A stretch of 13,205 bases of DNA. Origin: Spraguea lophii (Eukaryota; Microsporidia; Spragueidae). The stretch spans positions 1 through 13,205 of the forward strand of contig LDOQ01000062.1 of assembly GCA_001887945.1 (NCBI GenBank), in the 5' to 3' direction. Both the position numbers and the translations under genes were made by a program. The notes under the pieces were generated by a model, which saw only the letters and a list, made by a program, of their open reading frames with translations, did not search any database and was not told the DNA's origin. Of the stretch, positions 1 to 8,748 are shown piece by piece. Numbering within the stretch: position 1 is the stretch's first letter; every line of letters starts with the position of its first letter.

Positions 1-1
1 T

Positions 2-1223
2 TCTAAGCCTGACTTAGAGGACAGCATTAAAAGAATTGAGAAGTGGTGCCAGACTTGGAAGATGGCACTCAACATTGGGAAATGTGGAGTGATGGTAGTT
101 GGAGGAGAAGACAGCAATGTCTTTGAATTCAATGGCAGTCCATTGCCAGTTGTGGATAGGTATACCTACCTCGGCATGCCATTTACTCAGACTCTCTGCC
201 TTGATGCTATCATTGAGGATAGGAAAGAGAAAGCACGTCGTGCTTATTTTTCAATGGCTGGATTTCTCAATAGGAAGAACGTTCCTGTACCAGTGAAGGT
301 CCAGATAGTTAAGTCAGTACTTGTACCGATTGCAACTTATGGAGCTGAGCTGTACGGAATGTCAGCGTCTAGGGTCAGTCCCCTGCAGAGAGTAATGGAC
401 AACTCGGTTCGTACGATTCTTAGTGCACCAAGTAACTACTGCAGACGGGCTGCTTTTTCTGAACTTGGTCTTGAGTCTATTCAGACAAGAGTAGCTAAGC
501 TGAGAATTAGAGGTTTTTTTGAAATGGAGAAATTCAAGTACTTGGATTTCTTCATTGATTGGAGCCTTCCCTAGAACAAGATGTGCCACTTAGGTCTCCA
601 GATCCGCTAGATGGCTAAAAAGGTTTGGGCATGCAGTGCTTGAATCTCGTATTCCTGATCATAAGAAAGTGGAGTTAATCGCAGACGTGATCAGGAACAG
701 AGAGGTCTCTCGGGATAGGTCTGTCATAGGGAGGATCAGAGAGTGTGGTAATATACGTCTGATCCCACCCAAGCTGTTAGCAGCCAAGAACCACCTCTAT
801 AGTGGATGGATGGCTTTGATACGTTTACGTATTGGAACATTTTATCTCTCTTATAGAATGGCTGTGTCAGGAAGGATTGACAGCAGATATAGACAGTCCT
901 GTCCCTTCTGCGGTGGCGGAAGAGAGACGATGTTTCATCTCTTGTGGGTATGTTCTAGATGGGCTCTACAAAGAGAAGAAGCATTTAGTTGGATAAGGTC
1001 AGAGGACAATATTGTGCTACGAGCCTTATCTGCTAGCATTTCAAATCCACCAGAAGACAATCCAAGTCTTCTGGGGGTACTCTTAGGGGGAGAGTGGGAA
1101 GCTGCTGGTCCGCAGCAATTAAAGATACTTGTGGCTACGGCCACGTATCTACATAATATAGTAAAAATAAGAAATATAATTTTAAATGAGTATATAGAAG
1201 GCCACAGAAACCCTGATGAATAA
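2..1223 (+). pseudogene. LINE reverse transcriptase, C-terminal part, broken by frameshift and stop
   Basis: The first segment (2-574, open at the left edge) carries the conserved end of the RT and thumb region: a W-x(6)-LNIGKC-type motif near residues 20-30, then a YLGMPF motif and a YGAEL motif, all typical of post-RT regions in LINEs. It stops at 572-574. Homology appears to continue in another frame from about 570, passes an in-frame TAG at 591-593, and runs open from 594 to 1223. The second segment holds a zinc-knuckle-like motif, C-x2-C-x8-H-x4-C (CPFC...HLLWVC, about 900-952), found after the RT in many LINE proteins. I see no restriction-like endonuclease signature after it. At least one indel and one nonsense change make this copy defective. 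RT assignment is firm; the subfamily is not. Confidence 0.85.
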
Positions 1224-1293
1224 AGTGACCAGGGAACTAATTTTAATCTATAAAAAATTTAAAAAATATTTTGTTAAATTATTATATACCTCC
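1224..1293 (+). other. LINE 3' UTR, AT-rich part
   Basis: This stretch lies between the LINE stop codon and the conserved terminal block. It is dominated by A and T runs and shows no reading frame. Confidence 0.5.
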
Positions 1294-1338
1294 AAGAACC
1301 AACGGTCCCAGACCATGGTGGGCCGCAACCGGCCAGGA
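1294..1338 (+). repeat. Shared LINE/SINE 3' tail, LINE copy
   Basis: These 45 bases align without gaps to 4696-4740 and differ at only five positions. Two potential RNA hairpins are kept in both copies: GGTC-3 nt-GACC and GGCCG-CAAC-CGGCC. The difference between copies inside the first hairpin falls in its loop. In known LINE/SINE pairs such a tail is what the LINE reverse transcriptase recognises; that role is inferred here. Confidence 0.85.
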
Positions 1339-1339
1339 G

Positions 1340-3846
1340 AAGATTTGTTGTGATCCTCCCCAGAGAAGCTGATATATCAGATTGGGAATTGAATAAAAAC
1401 GAAAAAAATATGTTAAATATAGTAGGAAAGGTAGTATAAATAATAGTACCGCACCTTAACTAAATTCTCTTATATAAAAAATAGAACATATAACAAATCC
1501 GCGGAAACTATGGGAATGTATCTAATAGATGAATAATATAAACAAAAATACAATATGAATATAATAAGAAATCCAAATTCCAATTATAAAACTAACGAAA
1601 TAAACAATGAAAATTTAGTATTGTTAAAAAGACTTTGATACAAATACAAACCTTTAGAAACAGTATACAAAAAGAAACCTTATATCATAAAAAAATAATC
1701 GGTACAATTTACATTCAAAAAAGTTAAAAATAAAACGAACTAACTATCTTAAATTTATCATAATATTTCTAACATATAATATATAAATAAATATGTAATA
1801 TCAATATTATGCTGATATTAAACACATCAATGACTTAAAAACATATTTGTCATTATAATTCTATGAATCAATTATTCTACTTAATCATTCATAAGAAATT
1901 AAGGGTAAAATAAAAAAAATTTTTAAAATATTATTTTTATTTTTTTCAAAATATAGAAATAAAATAAATAAGATGGATATATAAATAATATGTAAAAATA
2001 ATCAATAAATAATACTTTGTTAAAATTTTTTTTATTTTATTAAGCATCTACTATATGTAATATCGATTATTCGTTATAAAACAAACTATGTTATTCATTC
2101 TTTTTCTATCTATTTTTACAATATTTGGTCCTTATGTTACTTTTTGTAACTTATAAGATTATAGTAACAATTAGCCAGTATATTATCCATATATAAAGAA
2201 GTCATTTGTCATGATATACTGATTATTATAAAAGAACAAAAGGATTGATCAATATCATAAGAAAAAAATATTACTTTTTATTAAACAATTTTAAAAAAAA
2301 ACTATGACAATCTATATATTTTGTGAAAAAAGTTTTTATAATTTAAATATAATTTTTATTAAATAATTTTTGTATTTATAAAATAGATAGTAAAAATAAT
2401 ATTTTTTATAAATATCATTTTCTCTTTCCCTACATCTTAATATAAATATTGTGAAGATTCTTAATTCCACGTGTTTTTAATGTGTTATCTTTTAATAAAT
2501 TATTTTTAAAATTTTACCATTCTTAAGAATCCTTTGGATATAAAATGCAATTTCCCCGTGATATTAATTAAATTTAAAAGGTTTTGTAGTGATTATAATA
2601 AAGATAGTTAGACATACAAAGTACAGGTATCAGAACGAATAGTTTTTTTAATATTAAATTGTTTATATAAAAAACATTACGAAGTTTTGATAAACGTTGG
2701 TTATAAAAATTATAATTCCACAATTAAAATAAAAAAACGATGATATCGAATAAATACAGTTTTATTCTTAAACCAGTCACAGGTTGTGATTTTATTATGT
2801 ATTTAATCGAATTGGATATTTTAAAAGAAAAAAAAAATAAACTATAAAAATTTTAAAATAGAAATCGATGTGACGTTCGTAATTAAGAGAAGATTACCAT
2901 CATCAATATGGAAGTTGGAGATGTTTTTAAAAAAATGAGTGATATATTTTTTGGAGTAAAAAAAGGAATAAAGATAAATATATAAGAAAACAATCTAAAA
3001 TGAGTATTTGTGTCGTAATAACAATGTATCCTAAATAAAATCCTTTATATTAAAAAAAAAGTATGATAAGTATTAATAAATATCCATTTTATATACAGGT
3101 TTTTTAAAAATAAAAATATAAATTTTAAAATTATAAATAAGTTTAAGAAAAATATATAAATAATTGTTAATGAAATAATTCAACCAAATATACATTGAAT
3201 ATTCATTCACATCGATTTACATATTATTATAAAAATTTCTAAAAATTGGCTTGGATTTGAATTAAATTCAATAATTGTAATAATATATTTTTTAAAAATA
3301 TCTCTTGTGCATGCCTTAGGTATTATGTTATCATCTTATTTTCGTATAATATTAAACATGTTTTTTATTAGACCCAGTTTGGGATAATATGTTAGTAGAA
3401 ATGGATATTCTATATTTTTATTATTTAAAGCATTTTAACTGCTTGTTCAGAATGAACCTTGAGATTATACGCTATCATAAACACATCATTTATAAAAATA
3501 CTCTTTTCAAATGATTAATTTAAATAACCTAGAAACATATCAGTATTCAAATATCGCCAATGGTTTATATTTTTATTATTCCAAGATAAAAGAATATTGT
3601 ACATAAAGATATGTTTGCTCTCGTGTTAATGTGTTATAAATAAAAGTATGTACTCATGGACATACCAATATTCGTTACTTAAACAGTGAGTGAATCTTCA
3701 TTTATCAAAATAAAGTAATGTCTTGTTGATCATCCCAACAAAATAAAACAATATCTTATTATGGGTTAGTTATGATCATCGGATAAGATCTTTTATGATC
3801 CTTTTTAAAGCGCTTCCTTGTCAATCCATTTGATTAGCAAACGTGT
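1340..3846. other. AT-rich region without recognisable genes
   Basis: About 2.5 kb dominated by A and T homopolymer runs. Only very short frames occur, for example a 26-codon frame beginning near 2909, and none resembles a known protein. Weak inverted repeats are present (GATTCTTAA at 2456-2464 with TTAAGAATC at 2523-2531). From about 3240 onward the composition becomes slightly more complex, and the minus strand may hold a further extension of the relic at 3847-4162, but I could not identify it. Confidence 0.6.
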
Positions 3847-4162
3847 TTATTGCTGACAAGGATACCGGTATAACCGAATTGGAGAACATTTCATTCGCAT
3901 AGTGCGTGGTAATGCATTATCTGTGAAAAAAATATCTCTAACAACGATATCATCTGTAATGTTGTCCTTATCTTTCTCTTCTTTGTCTCCCACAATTACC
4001 AACACAATGAGTATTGATTGTTCCCAAATATATTAACAGATTATATACCACGTCGTAGTCCAAATTGATAGTCTTCATTAAATCCCGGACAACCCCTCTT
4101 TAACTATCGATTTGATCACATAATTCTTTGTGTGTACAAGATACTTTTTTATATTCAACCAT
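3847..4162 (-). pseudogene. Unidentified decayed coding remnant
   Basis: On the minus strand, composition and codon pattern become protein-like over about 300 bases. Reading from 4162 downward there is an ATG with 20 open codons, then an open stretch in another frame, then about 60 open codons (to a TAA at 3847-3849) with a hydrophobic VLVIVG-like segment, an acidic/basic run (GDKEEKDKDN), and the end motif MRMKCSPIRLYRYPC. The pieces can be followed only by changing frame at least twice. I do not recognise the family. It could be a decayed transposon or a dead host gene. The call rests on composition and continuity of open segments only. Confidence 0.3.
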
Positions 4163-4259
4163 AAAAAGAAATAATTAATATATATACAATTTATTAATAA
4201 CTAGTCATTTATGTAGTTTTAAATTTGTTTGTAATTTCAGTTTTGTATTTTATTTTTGA

Positions 4260-4267
4260 AAGCTTTG
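4260..4267 (+). repeat. SINE target-site duplication, left copy
   Basis: AAGCTTTG, repeated at 4740-4747 directly after the shared tail. The pair brackets the SINE and defines both of its ends. Confidence 0.6.
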
Positions 4268-4277
4268 TGAATATAGT

Positions 4278-4329
4278 CCCGCCTGGCCCAGTGGTCGTGG
4301 GGTGGTAACCAAACCCCAAGCCTGGCGGG
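4278..4329 (+). repeat. Nested inverted repeat in the SINE head
   Basis: CCCGCCTGGC (4278-4287) and GCCTGGCGGG (4320-4329) are complementary at 9 of 10 positions. Inside them TGGGGT and ACCCCA form a second stem. The head RNA could therefore fold as one long hairpin instead of a cloverleaf. Confidence 0.7.
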
Positions 4330-4338
4330 TTCGAATCC
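4284..4338 (+). promoter_or_regulatory. Internal RNA polymerase III promoter (A and B boxes)
   Basis: TGGCCCAGTGG (4284-4294) matches the tRNA A-box consensus TRGCNNAGYNGG closely. GGTTCGAATCC (4328-4338) is a perfect B box. The spacing is that of a tRNA gene. The acceptor arms do not pair well, so this is a tRNA-like promoter and not a working tRNA. Confidence 0.8.
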
Positions 4339-4374
4339 CTCATCCAGAAAAAATTTTCAAAACAAAAAAAATAA

Positions 4375-4389
4375 AATAATAATAATAAT
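4375..4389 (+). repeat. AAT microsatellite
   Basis: Five AAT units sit in the A-rich linker between SINE head and body. Confidence 0.8.
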
Positions 4390-4695
4390 AAATGCAGAAG
4401 AGAAGAAAAAGGTTGTTGAGTGGGTGAGGTTTCGATAGCGCAGCATAGCTGTGCCTTGTATGACGGCCCCGCTACTAGATTAAAGTAGTGTTCAGCTGAT
4501 GTAGTTGCAATCCCTGTATTGATTTGTGACTCGGCCAATATTATGCAACAAAAGAGGCTGGGAATTCCTTAAGAGCTGGAAGTGGGGGCGGCGACGTGCA
4601 CCATACACAAAATCCCAACACCCTGGAGCATAAGGTAAGATGAGATTAATGCATATCTGTAGCGAAACCAGTTAGTACAAGTTTAATGTCGCTCG

Positions 4696-4740
4696 AGGAA
4701 CCGAAGGTCTCAGACCATGGTAGGCCGCAACCGGCCAGGA
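4696..4740 (+). repeat. Shared LINE/SINE 3' tail, SINE copy
   Basis: 40 of 45 bases equal the LINE terminal block at 1294-1338, and both hairpins are kept. The last base overlaps the right target-site duplication. Confidence 0.85.
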
Positions 4741-4747
4741 AGCTTTG
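4740..4747 (+). repeat. SINE target-site duplication, right copy
   Basis: AAGCTTTG, matching 4260-4267 exactly. Confidence 0.6.
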
Positions 4748-5649
4748 ATAAATAAAAGTTTCATTCGTAAAAAATAAAAAAAAAATTTGTGAATATCTAA
4801 AATAAAAGTTATAATAATTTTATAATTAATCATAAGAAAATTTTATAAATTCAATAAACAATAAAATTCTATGCAAAACATCGAACTAACATAGATGTAG
4901 TTAAAACAATACATAAAAAAACTATTTATTTTCAAAACTTCTCAGATTGTATAATAGAATATAAAATTTTCAAAAGTTTTGATAAGTCGTTTGAAAAAAG
5001 ATCGTACATTTGTCAAAATATAATAATAAATCCAATCAAACTATTTTATTATTCCCTTAAAAAATTGTTGTAAATATGGGGTTTTAAAGGTAATTTTCAT
5101 TAAATTTTTTATAAAATAATTGGTGGATGAAACAAAAGACAATTACATTTTATCCAAATTTTCAAAGAAAATATTGTAATTTGGATGCACTTTACAAAAA
5201 ACGTATTGATAAGATAATTCATATATGTATATTATAATTAAAGGAAAAGGATTCGTATGAATTTCATTATTATTAAATTAAACAAAAATCTTTTTTTCAA
5301 TAAAAATATGGAAGAAGTAAAGAGAGTTGTCGTGACCCGTATGTTTTTTTTGAAAGTAATTGATTTTTTTACCCGTAATAATGAATAAAAAAATTAAGTT
5401 AGAGGATGCGGAAAACATATTTAATTTGTTATTAAATAAATTTATAAATATTCAAGGATCTTTTGTTAACCATATCTTTTTAACAGGAAAAAAAAGCAGG
5501 TAGATATATTAAATATTATTTTTTTGTTATAAATTAATCCAAGAAAAAACGAAAAATTATTTTTTAAATATGGGTGGTTTCAATCAAGTTCATACCTCTA
5601 ATGAATGAAAAAAATACAAAAAAATTGAAATCGAGACAAGAGAAAAAAT
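4748..5649. other. AT-rich spacer without recognisable genes
   Basis: No conserved protein segment is visible. The only frame with some complexity is 40 codons at 5381-5503 (plus strand, starting MNKKIKLEDAE), preceded by ACCCGTAATA. C-rich motifs just upstream of the ATG are known in some microsporidia, but this is too weak to call a gene. The block TTTTTTACCCGTA at 5372 resembles ACCCGTATG at 5335. Confidence 0.45.
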
Positions 5650-6599
5650 ACTTTTTTACATAATAAAGGTATGTTTTATAACAAAATAGGCGAGAAACTG
5701 GATTGGCTAAATCTGCTGTCCAGTCTATTATTCGAAAATTTAATAATAAAGGTGTTTTATCGGTTGAAGGAAGAGGCGGGATAAACTGTCTAAACTTGGT
5801 GATGTCGAAAAGACATTTATATCTGACCTTATTGACGGCAACCCAGTAATTACTCTAAAAAAACAACAGAAAGATAGATGAAAAGACTTTTAATATCTAT
5901 TCTACGTCTACAATTTTCAGAAATTGAAAAAACTTACATTTTTCATTAAAATCATTATCCATTGTTCTAGTGAATCGAAACACCGAGGAAACAATCGAAA
6001 AACATAGAGAATACGAAAGAAATTCACACACTTATCGTATGAAAATCCATCGAATTATTATTATTTATAGACAAAACAGGATTTTCTCTTGCAACTCGAG
6101 TTAAACGTGGCAGAGCAATTATTGGCAAATCTGCATATGTAGAAGTAGGAGGTGTAAGAGCAAAAAGTTATAATTCTATAGCGGCTGTAAATAAGAATTT
6201 TTAAGAGATTTGCATATTATTACTATTGACAAAGGAATTAATAATCCAATGTATGTTCTTGACAATGCCCGAATACATCATTATAATGGTGTTATCGCGT
6301 TAATCTCGGAACTTAATTTTTCAATTTTGTCTCTTCCATCATATTCTACATTTTTAAACATAATAGAAAATTGTTTTAGTAAATGCAAAAACACTATTGG
6401 AAAAATGATGATAAACACACGTATGAACTTTTTGGTCATATTGATGAGTTTTCATTGTATAACATCAGATGTTCTAGCAGAATTTTTTAAAAAAATGTTG
6501 AGGTATTTACCAAGGTGTAGGAATAATGAAATAATTTATTTCAATAAAGTAATTTTTTACATATTTATTATTTTATACATTACATTTCTTTTAATATAA
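5650..6599 (+). pseudogene. Tc1-type transposase, remnant A
   Basis: A decayed DD34E transposase in several frames. From 5688 an N-terminal helix-turn-helix is readable (RRETGLAKSAVQSIIRKF), then after a shift at about 5780 a linker (KLSKLGDVEKTFISDLI), then remains of a second DNA-binding unit at 5890-6030. The catalytic core starts at FIDKTGF (first D, codon 6070-6072) and is open to a stop at 6202-6204. It resumes in another frame from 6210: the second D is in VLDNARIHH (6261-6263) and the E in NIIEN (6366-6368), with 34 residues between, the Tc1 spacing. The C-terminal end reaches 6599. The usual DE after the first aspartate reads DK here. At least three frameshifts and stops make it inactive. 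I found no convincing terminal inverted repeats. Confidence 0.85.
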
Positions 6600-6764
6600 T
6601 TTATAATTTTTAAACCGTACGAATATAATTGAAAAATCGTACAAAACTTGTTGGAAATCCCTATAAATACTTTTATTTTAAATATTATATTTTAATCCTA
6701 ATTGTTACACAAAGAAAAGCGTATATGCTGTAACAGAAGACGTCTTTGAGTAAGTAAAACGTAT

Positions 6765-7300
6765 ATGGACAAACGAAACACCCGCGTCACTTATGAGGAT
6801 AACTAATCTCGGTCAGAACTCTGTTTATAAACTGTTGAGACTTTTTGACGAAAATCCCTCTGCAACGTTTGAGGATTATAGTAGCAAAAAAGGCATAAAA
6901 CCGAAAAATAGAGAGGCTGAGATTGTTGTTATCCGAGATATCTTTGCCGAGAATAATTCTTTGACTCAAAATGGTGCCTATGAAGAATATATAGCAACGG
7001 TGGGGTATGTATCACAATCTATTATACACAGAACTGTTAAGGCTAGTGGTATAATTAGAAAAAGGTTGAAAAGAGATCTTCTGTTGTCCTCCAGATGATC
7101 ATAAAAGACAAGTTATTAGTTATTGCTCTACACTTCTTGGGATGGGGACAAAACAATTTTATTCTTAGATGAACATGAATTTACATCCACGTAAGTAATT
7201 CACACGGGTATAGCACAATAAATATACCAGCCGTTAATTATGTTGCACCGAATAAAGGTCAGAATATTTCCATGTGTGATATTTTTTCGCTAGATGGTAT
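6765..7300 (+). pseudogene. Tc1-type transposase, remnant B, 5' part
   Basis: The likely start is the ATG at 6765 (MDKRNTRVTYED). After a shift near 6800 an open stretch to 7098 contains the first helix-turn-helix end (SVYKLLRLFDEN) and the second DNA-binding unit (SIIHRTVKASGIIRKRLKR), typical of Tc1 transposases. In another frame the catalytic core begins: LDEHEF holds the first aspartate (7168-7170). After one more shift, from 7179, the frame reads a glycine-rich segment with NYVAPNKGQNIS and ends at FSLDGI (7300). This corresponds to the GKNISVCA region of Tc1 proteins. The rest of the protein is found from 8701 on, beyond the inserted MULE. It belongs to a different subfamily from remnant A. 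Confidence 0.85.
7253..7300 (+). repeat. 48-base direct repeat flanking the MULE, left copy
   Basis: 44 of 48 bases match 8701-8748. Both copies encode the same Tc1 segment (KGQNIS...FS.DGI), so the repeat is Tc1 sequence present on both sides of the MULE. Confidence 0.85.
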
Positions 7301-7318
7301 AATATGGCTTGTAGACAA

Positions 7319-7328
7319 CTCGTCTGGA
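7319..7328 (+). repeat. MULE terminal inverted repeat, left
   Basis: CTCGTCTGGA, a perfect inverted match to 8691-8700. Confidence 0.65.
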
Positions 7329-7339
7329 TTTTTTACCCA

Positions 7340-8670
7340 CGGAAAAAAAAATTATAAAACTACAAAAAGCCAAAGAGGCAAAGAAATGATTATTTATAAC
7401 AATAATCTATACAATAAAGATTTGTTAAAAAATGGAAATACAAGATGGAGGTGTAAAAACCGACCATGCAAAGGTGCCATTTTCACAGATAAAGATGGTA
7501 TTATTAATAATCAGGTTGAACATAATATGACTCATAATATGTCATTAGAAATTAATCGGATTTTAACATTAAATGCAATTAAAGAAAAGGCAACTACAAG
7601 TAGAGAGCAAACCAAATCGATTAGATCAGATGAAATTTTAAATAATAATAGTATAACTCAACGTGAATTCCCAAAACTTTCATCCATGGTAAAACAAATA
7701 GGAAGAATAAGAAATAAAGTATATGGTTGCAAAGGAAGACCATTGATGATATATCTGAAAGTATAAAAAAAGATTCTAAAGGCAATTTATTTTTAAGATA
7801 TTATAGTGATTACGAAGATGAAAAAAGATTTATAATTTTAATGTCAGAGAATAAAAAACAAAAAATTATAAATCTCAAAATAATACTTATTGATGGAACT
7901 TTTAAAATAGCACCATTAAAATATTATCAAATATTAACAATACATTGTTATATTTCGGTAAGCAGTTCCTTATATTTATATTATTATGAAAGATAAAAGT
8001 GAATCAAATTATTATAAATTTTTTAATAAATGTAAAGAAATTGCAAAACTGGAACCAAAGTATATCATAACAGATTTCGAATTGGGATTATTCAGTTCAA
8101 TTAAAAAGACATTTACACATTCAAACTATCATGGCAGTTATTTCCATTTAATACAATCTCTGTATAGAAGACTCCAGCAGTTAGACTTGGCTTTATTATA
8201 TAAGAATAATAAAGCATTTAATGAAGAAATAAAAAAGTTATTTTTTAGCATTTTTAAGGGAAGAACATGTATTGAAAAATCATTTACAAATTAAAAACAT
8301 TTTGAATTAACATATGTTGGGAAAATAATTGAAAATAAATATAATATTGGCTTTTGGAATACATTTAAAAGAACCAAAAATAATATTCCAAGAACAATAA
8401 ACAATGTTGAGGCATGGCATGGGTCATAAAAGCCAATATAACTGTAATACATCCCAACATTACATTTTTATAACAAAGATATTAGAAGAGAAAAATCTTA
8501 ATAACTTTTCTTTAGATCAATATTTTGGAGGAAAAATAGATGTATCTTATTTTCAATTAAAAAAAGATGAAAAAATAAAAATTCTATATGAAAATTACAA
8601 TATGCTTACAAATGAAAACTTTTTGTCAGGAATGTTGGATACATATGAATGGGATTTCTATAAAAATTAA
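7340..8670 (+). pseudogene. FLYWCH zinc-finger MULE transposase, frameshifted
   Basis: The N-terminal part (about 7360-7540) is a FLYWCH zinc finger: RGKEMIIYNNNLYN, then W-R-C-x4-C, then an H-x3-H pair. This domain binds DNA in many MULE transposases. After a shift near 7740 the frame at 7727-7996 reads the start of the MULE catalytic domain with LIDGTFKIAP (first D, 7892-7894) and YYQILTIH. After another shift, the frame to 8294 carries IITDFELGLF (second D, 8073-8075) and an HGSYFHLIQSLYRRLQ segment. A further piece in another frame (about 8290-8430) shows NNIPRTINNVEAWHG, a block typical of FLYWCH-MULE proteins, and 8404-8670 gives the C-terminal end. Nearly full length is present, but at least three frameshifts make it inactive. 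Confidence 0.85.
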
Positions 8671-8690
8671 ATTATTAAAAAGTTTATTTT

Positions 8691-8700
8691 TCCAGACGAG
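8691..8700 (-). repeat. MULE terminal inverted repeat, right
   Basis: TCCAGACGAG, the reverse complement of 7319-7328. It is directly followed by Tc1 sequence at 8701. Confidence 0.65.
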
Positions 8701-8748
8701 TAAAGGTCAGAATATTTCCATATGTGCTATTTTTTCACCAGATGGTAT
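8701..8748 (+). repeat. 48-base direct repeat flanking the MULE, right copy
   Basis: Matches 7253-7300 with four mismatches. It starts at the first base after the MULE terminal repeat. Confidence 0.85.

Larger units (their letters stand above)
1..1338 (+). mobile_element. Non-LTR retrotransposon (LINE), 3' part, cut by the window edge
   Basis: This is the 3' end of a LINE: the tail of the reverse-transcriptase protein, a short AT-rich 3' UTR, and a 45-base terminal block (1294-1338) with two small hairpins. The block is shared with the SINE further right, where target-site duplications place the end just after CCGGCCAGG. By analogy I end the LINE at about 1338. A mixed-composition stretch continues to about 1395 and contains a perfect palindrome (CTGATATATCAG, 1369-1380), so the true 3' end could lie there. 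The 5' part, including the catalytic RT core and any endonuclease, is outside the window. The element is far richer in G and C (roughly 45% in a sampled line) than the flanking DNA. The clade cannot be assigned without the RT core. Confidence 0.85.
4268..4739 (+). mobile_element. tRNA-derived SINE with LINE-related 3' tail
   Basis: About 470 bases, much richer in G and C than the flanks, built like a classic SINE: a tRNA-like head with A and B boxes (4278-4350), an A-rich linker with an AAT microsatellite (4350-4392), a unique body (4393-4695), and a tail nearly identical to the 3' end of the LINE at the left of the window. AAGCTTTG occurs immediately left (4260-4267) and right (4740-4747), with looser similarity beyond (TGAATA against ATAAATA), consistent with a target-site duplication. 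There is no credible coding frame; an open frame on the opposite strand is incidental. The SINE class rests on structure; the need for the LINE in trans is inferred from the tail. Confidence 0.8.
7179..7766 (+). other. In-frame Tc1-FLYWCH chimeric open frame
   Basis: The frame opened after a TGA at 7176-7178 runs without stop through the Tc1 catalytic segment, the 18-base junction, the MULE end repeat and the FLYWCH finger to 7766 (196 codons). It is probably a by-product of the insertion. It could yield a chimeric product with a FLYWCH finger but no complete transposase domain; no evidence of expression is visible. Confidence 0.5.
7319..8700 (+). mobile_element. FLYWCH-MULE DNA transposon inserted in Tc1 remnant B
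   Basis: The element is bounded by CTCGTCTGGA (7319-7328) and its exact reverse complement TCCAGACGAG (8691-8700), followed inward by T/A runs. The right end abuts resumed Tc1 sequence exactly. The interior encodes a zinc-finger plus MULE transposase. Eighteen bases between the last Tc1-like base on the left (7300) and the terminal repeat remain unexplained, and no 8-11-base target duplication directly adjoins the ends. Confidence 0.7.

Noticed and set aside
4278..4350. Functional tRNA gene
   Set aside because: A and B boxes are good, but the acceptor stem does not pair, the T stem has a mismatch, and no regular anticodon arm fits. It is better read as a SINE head.
4209..4538. 109-codon open frame on the minus strand across the SINE
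   Set aside because: It reads antisense through the SINE head and linker, shows no protein motif, and is explained by the G/C-richer SINE body lacking stops.
5381..5503. 40-codon open frame as a small gene
   Set aside because: It has an ATG and a C-rich upstream motif but no recognisable domain, and frames of this length occur by chance.
7947..7960. GGTAAGCAG as a mini-intron explaining the MULE frame change
   Set aside because: Removing the GTAAGCAG bases does not lead into the frame that carries the downstream MULE sequence, so a simple frameshift is the better explanation.
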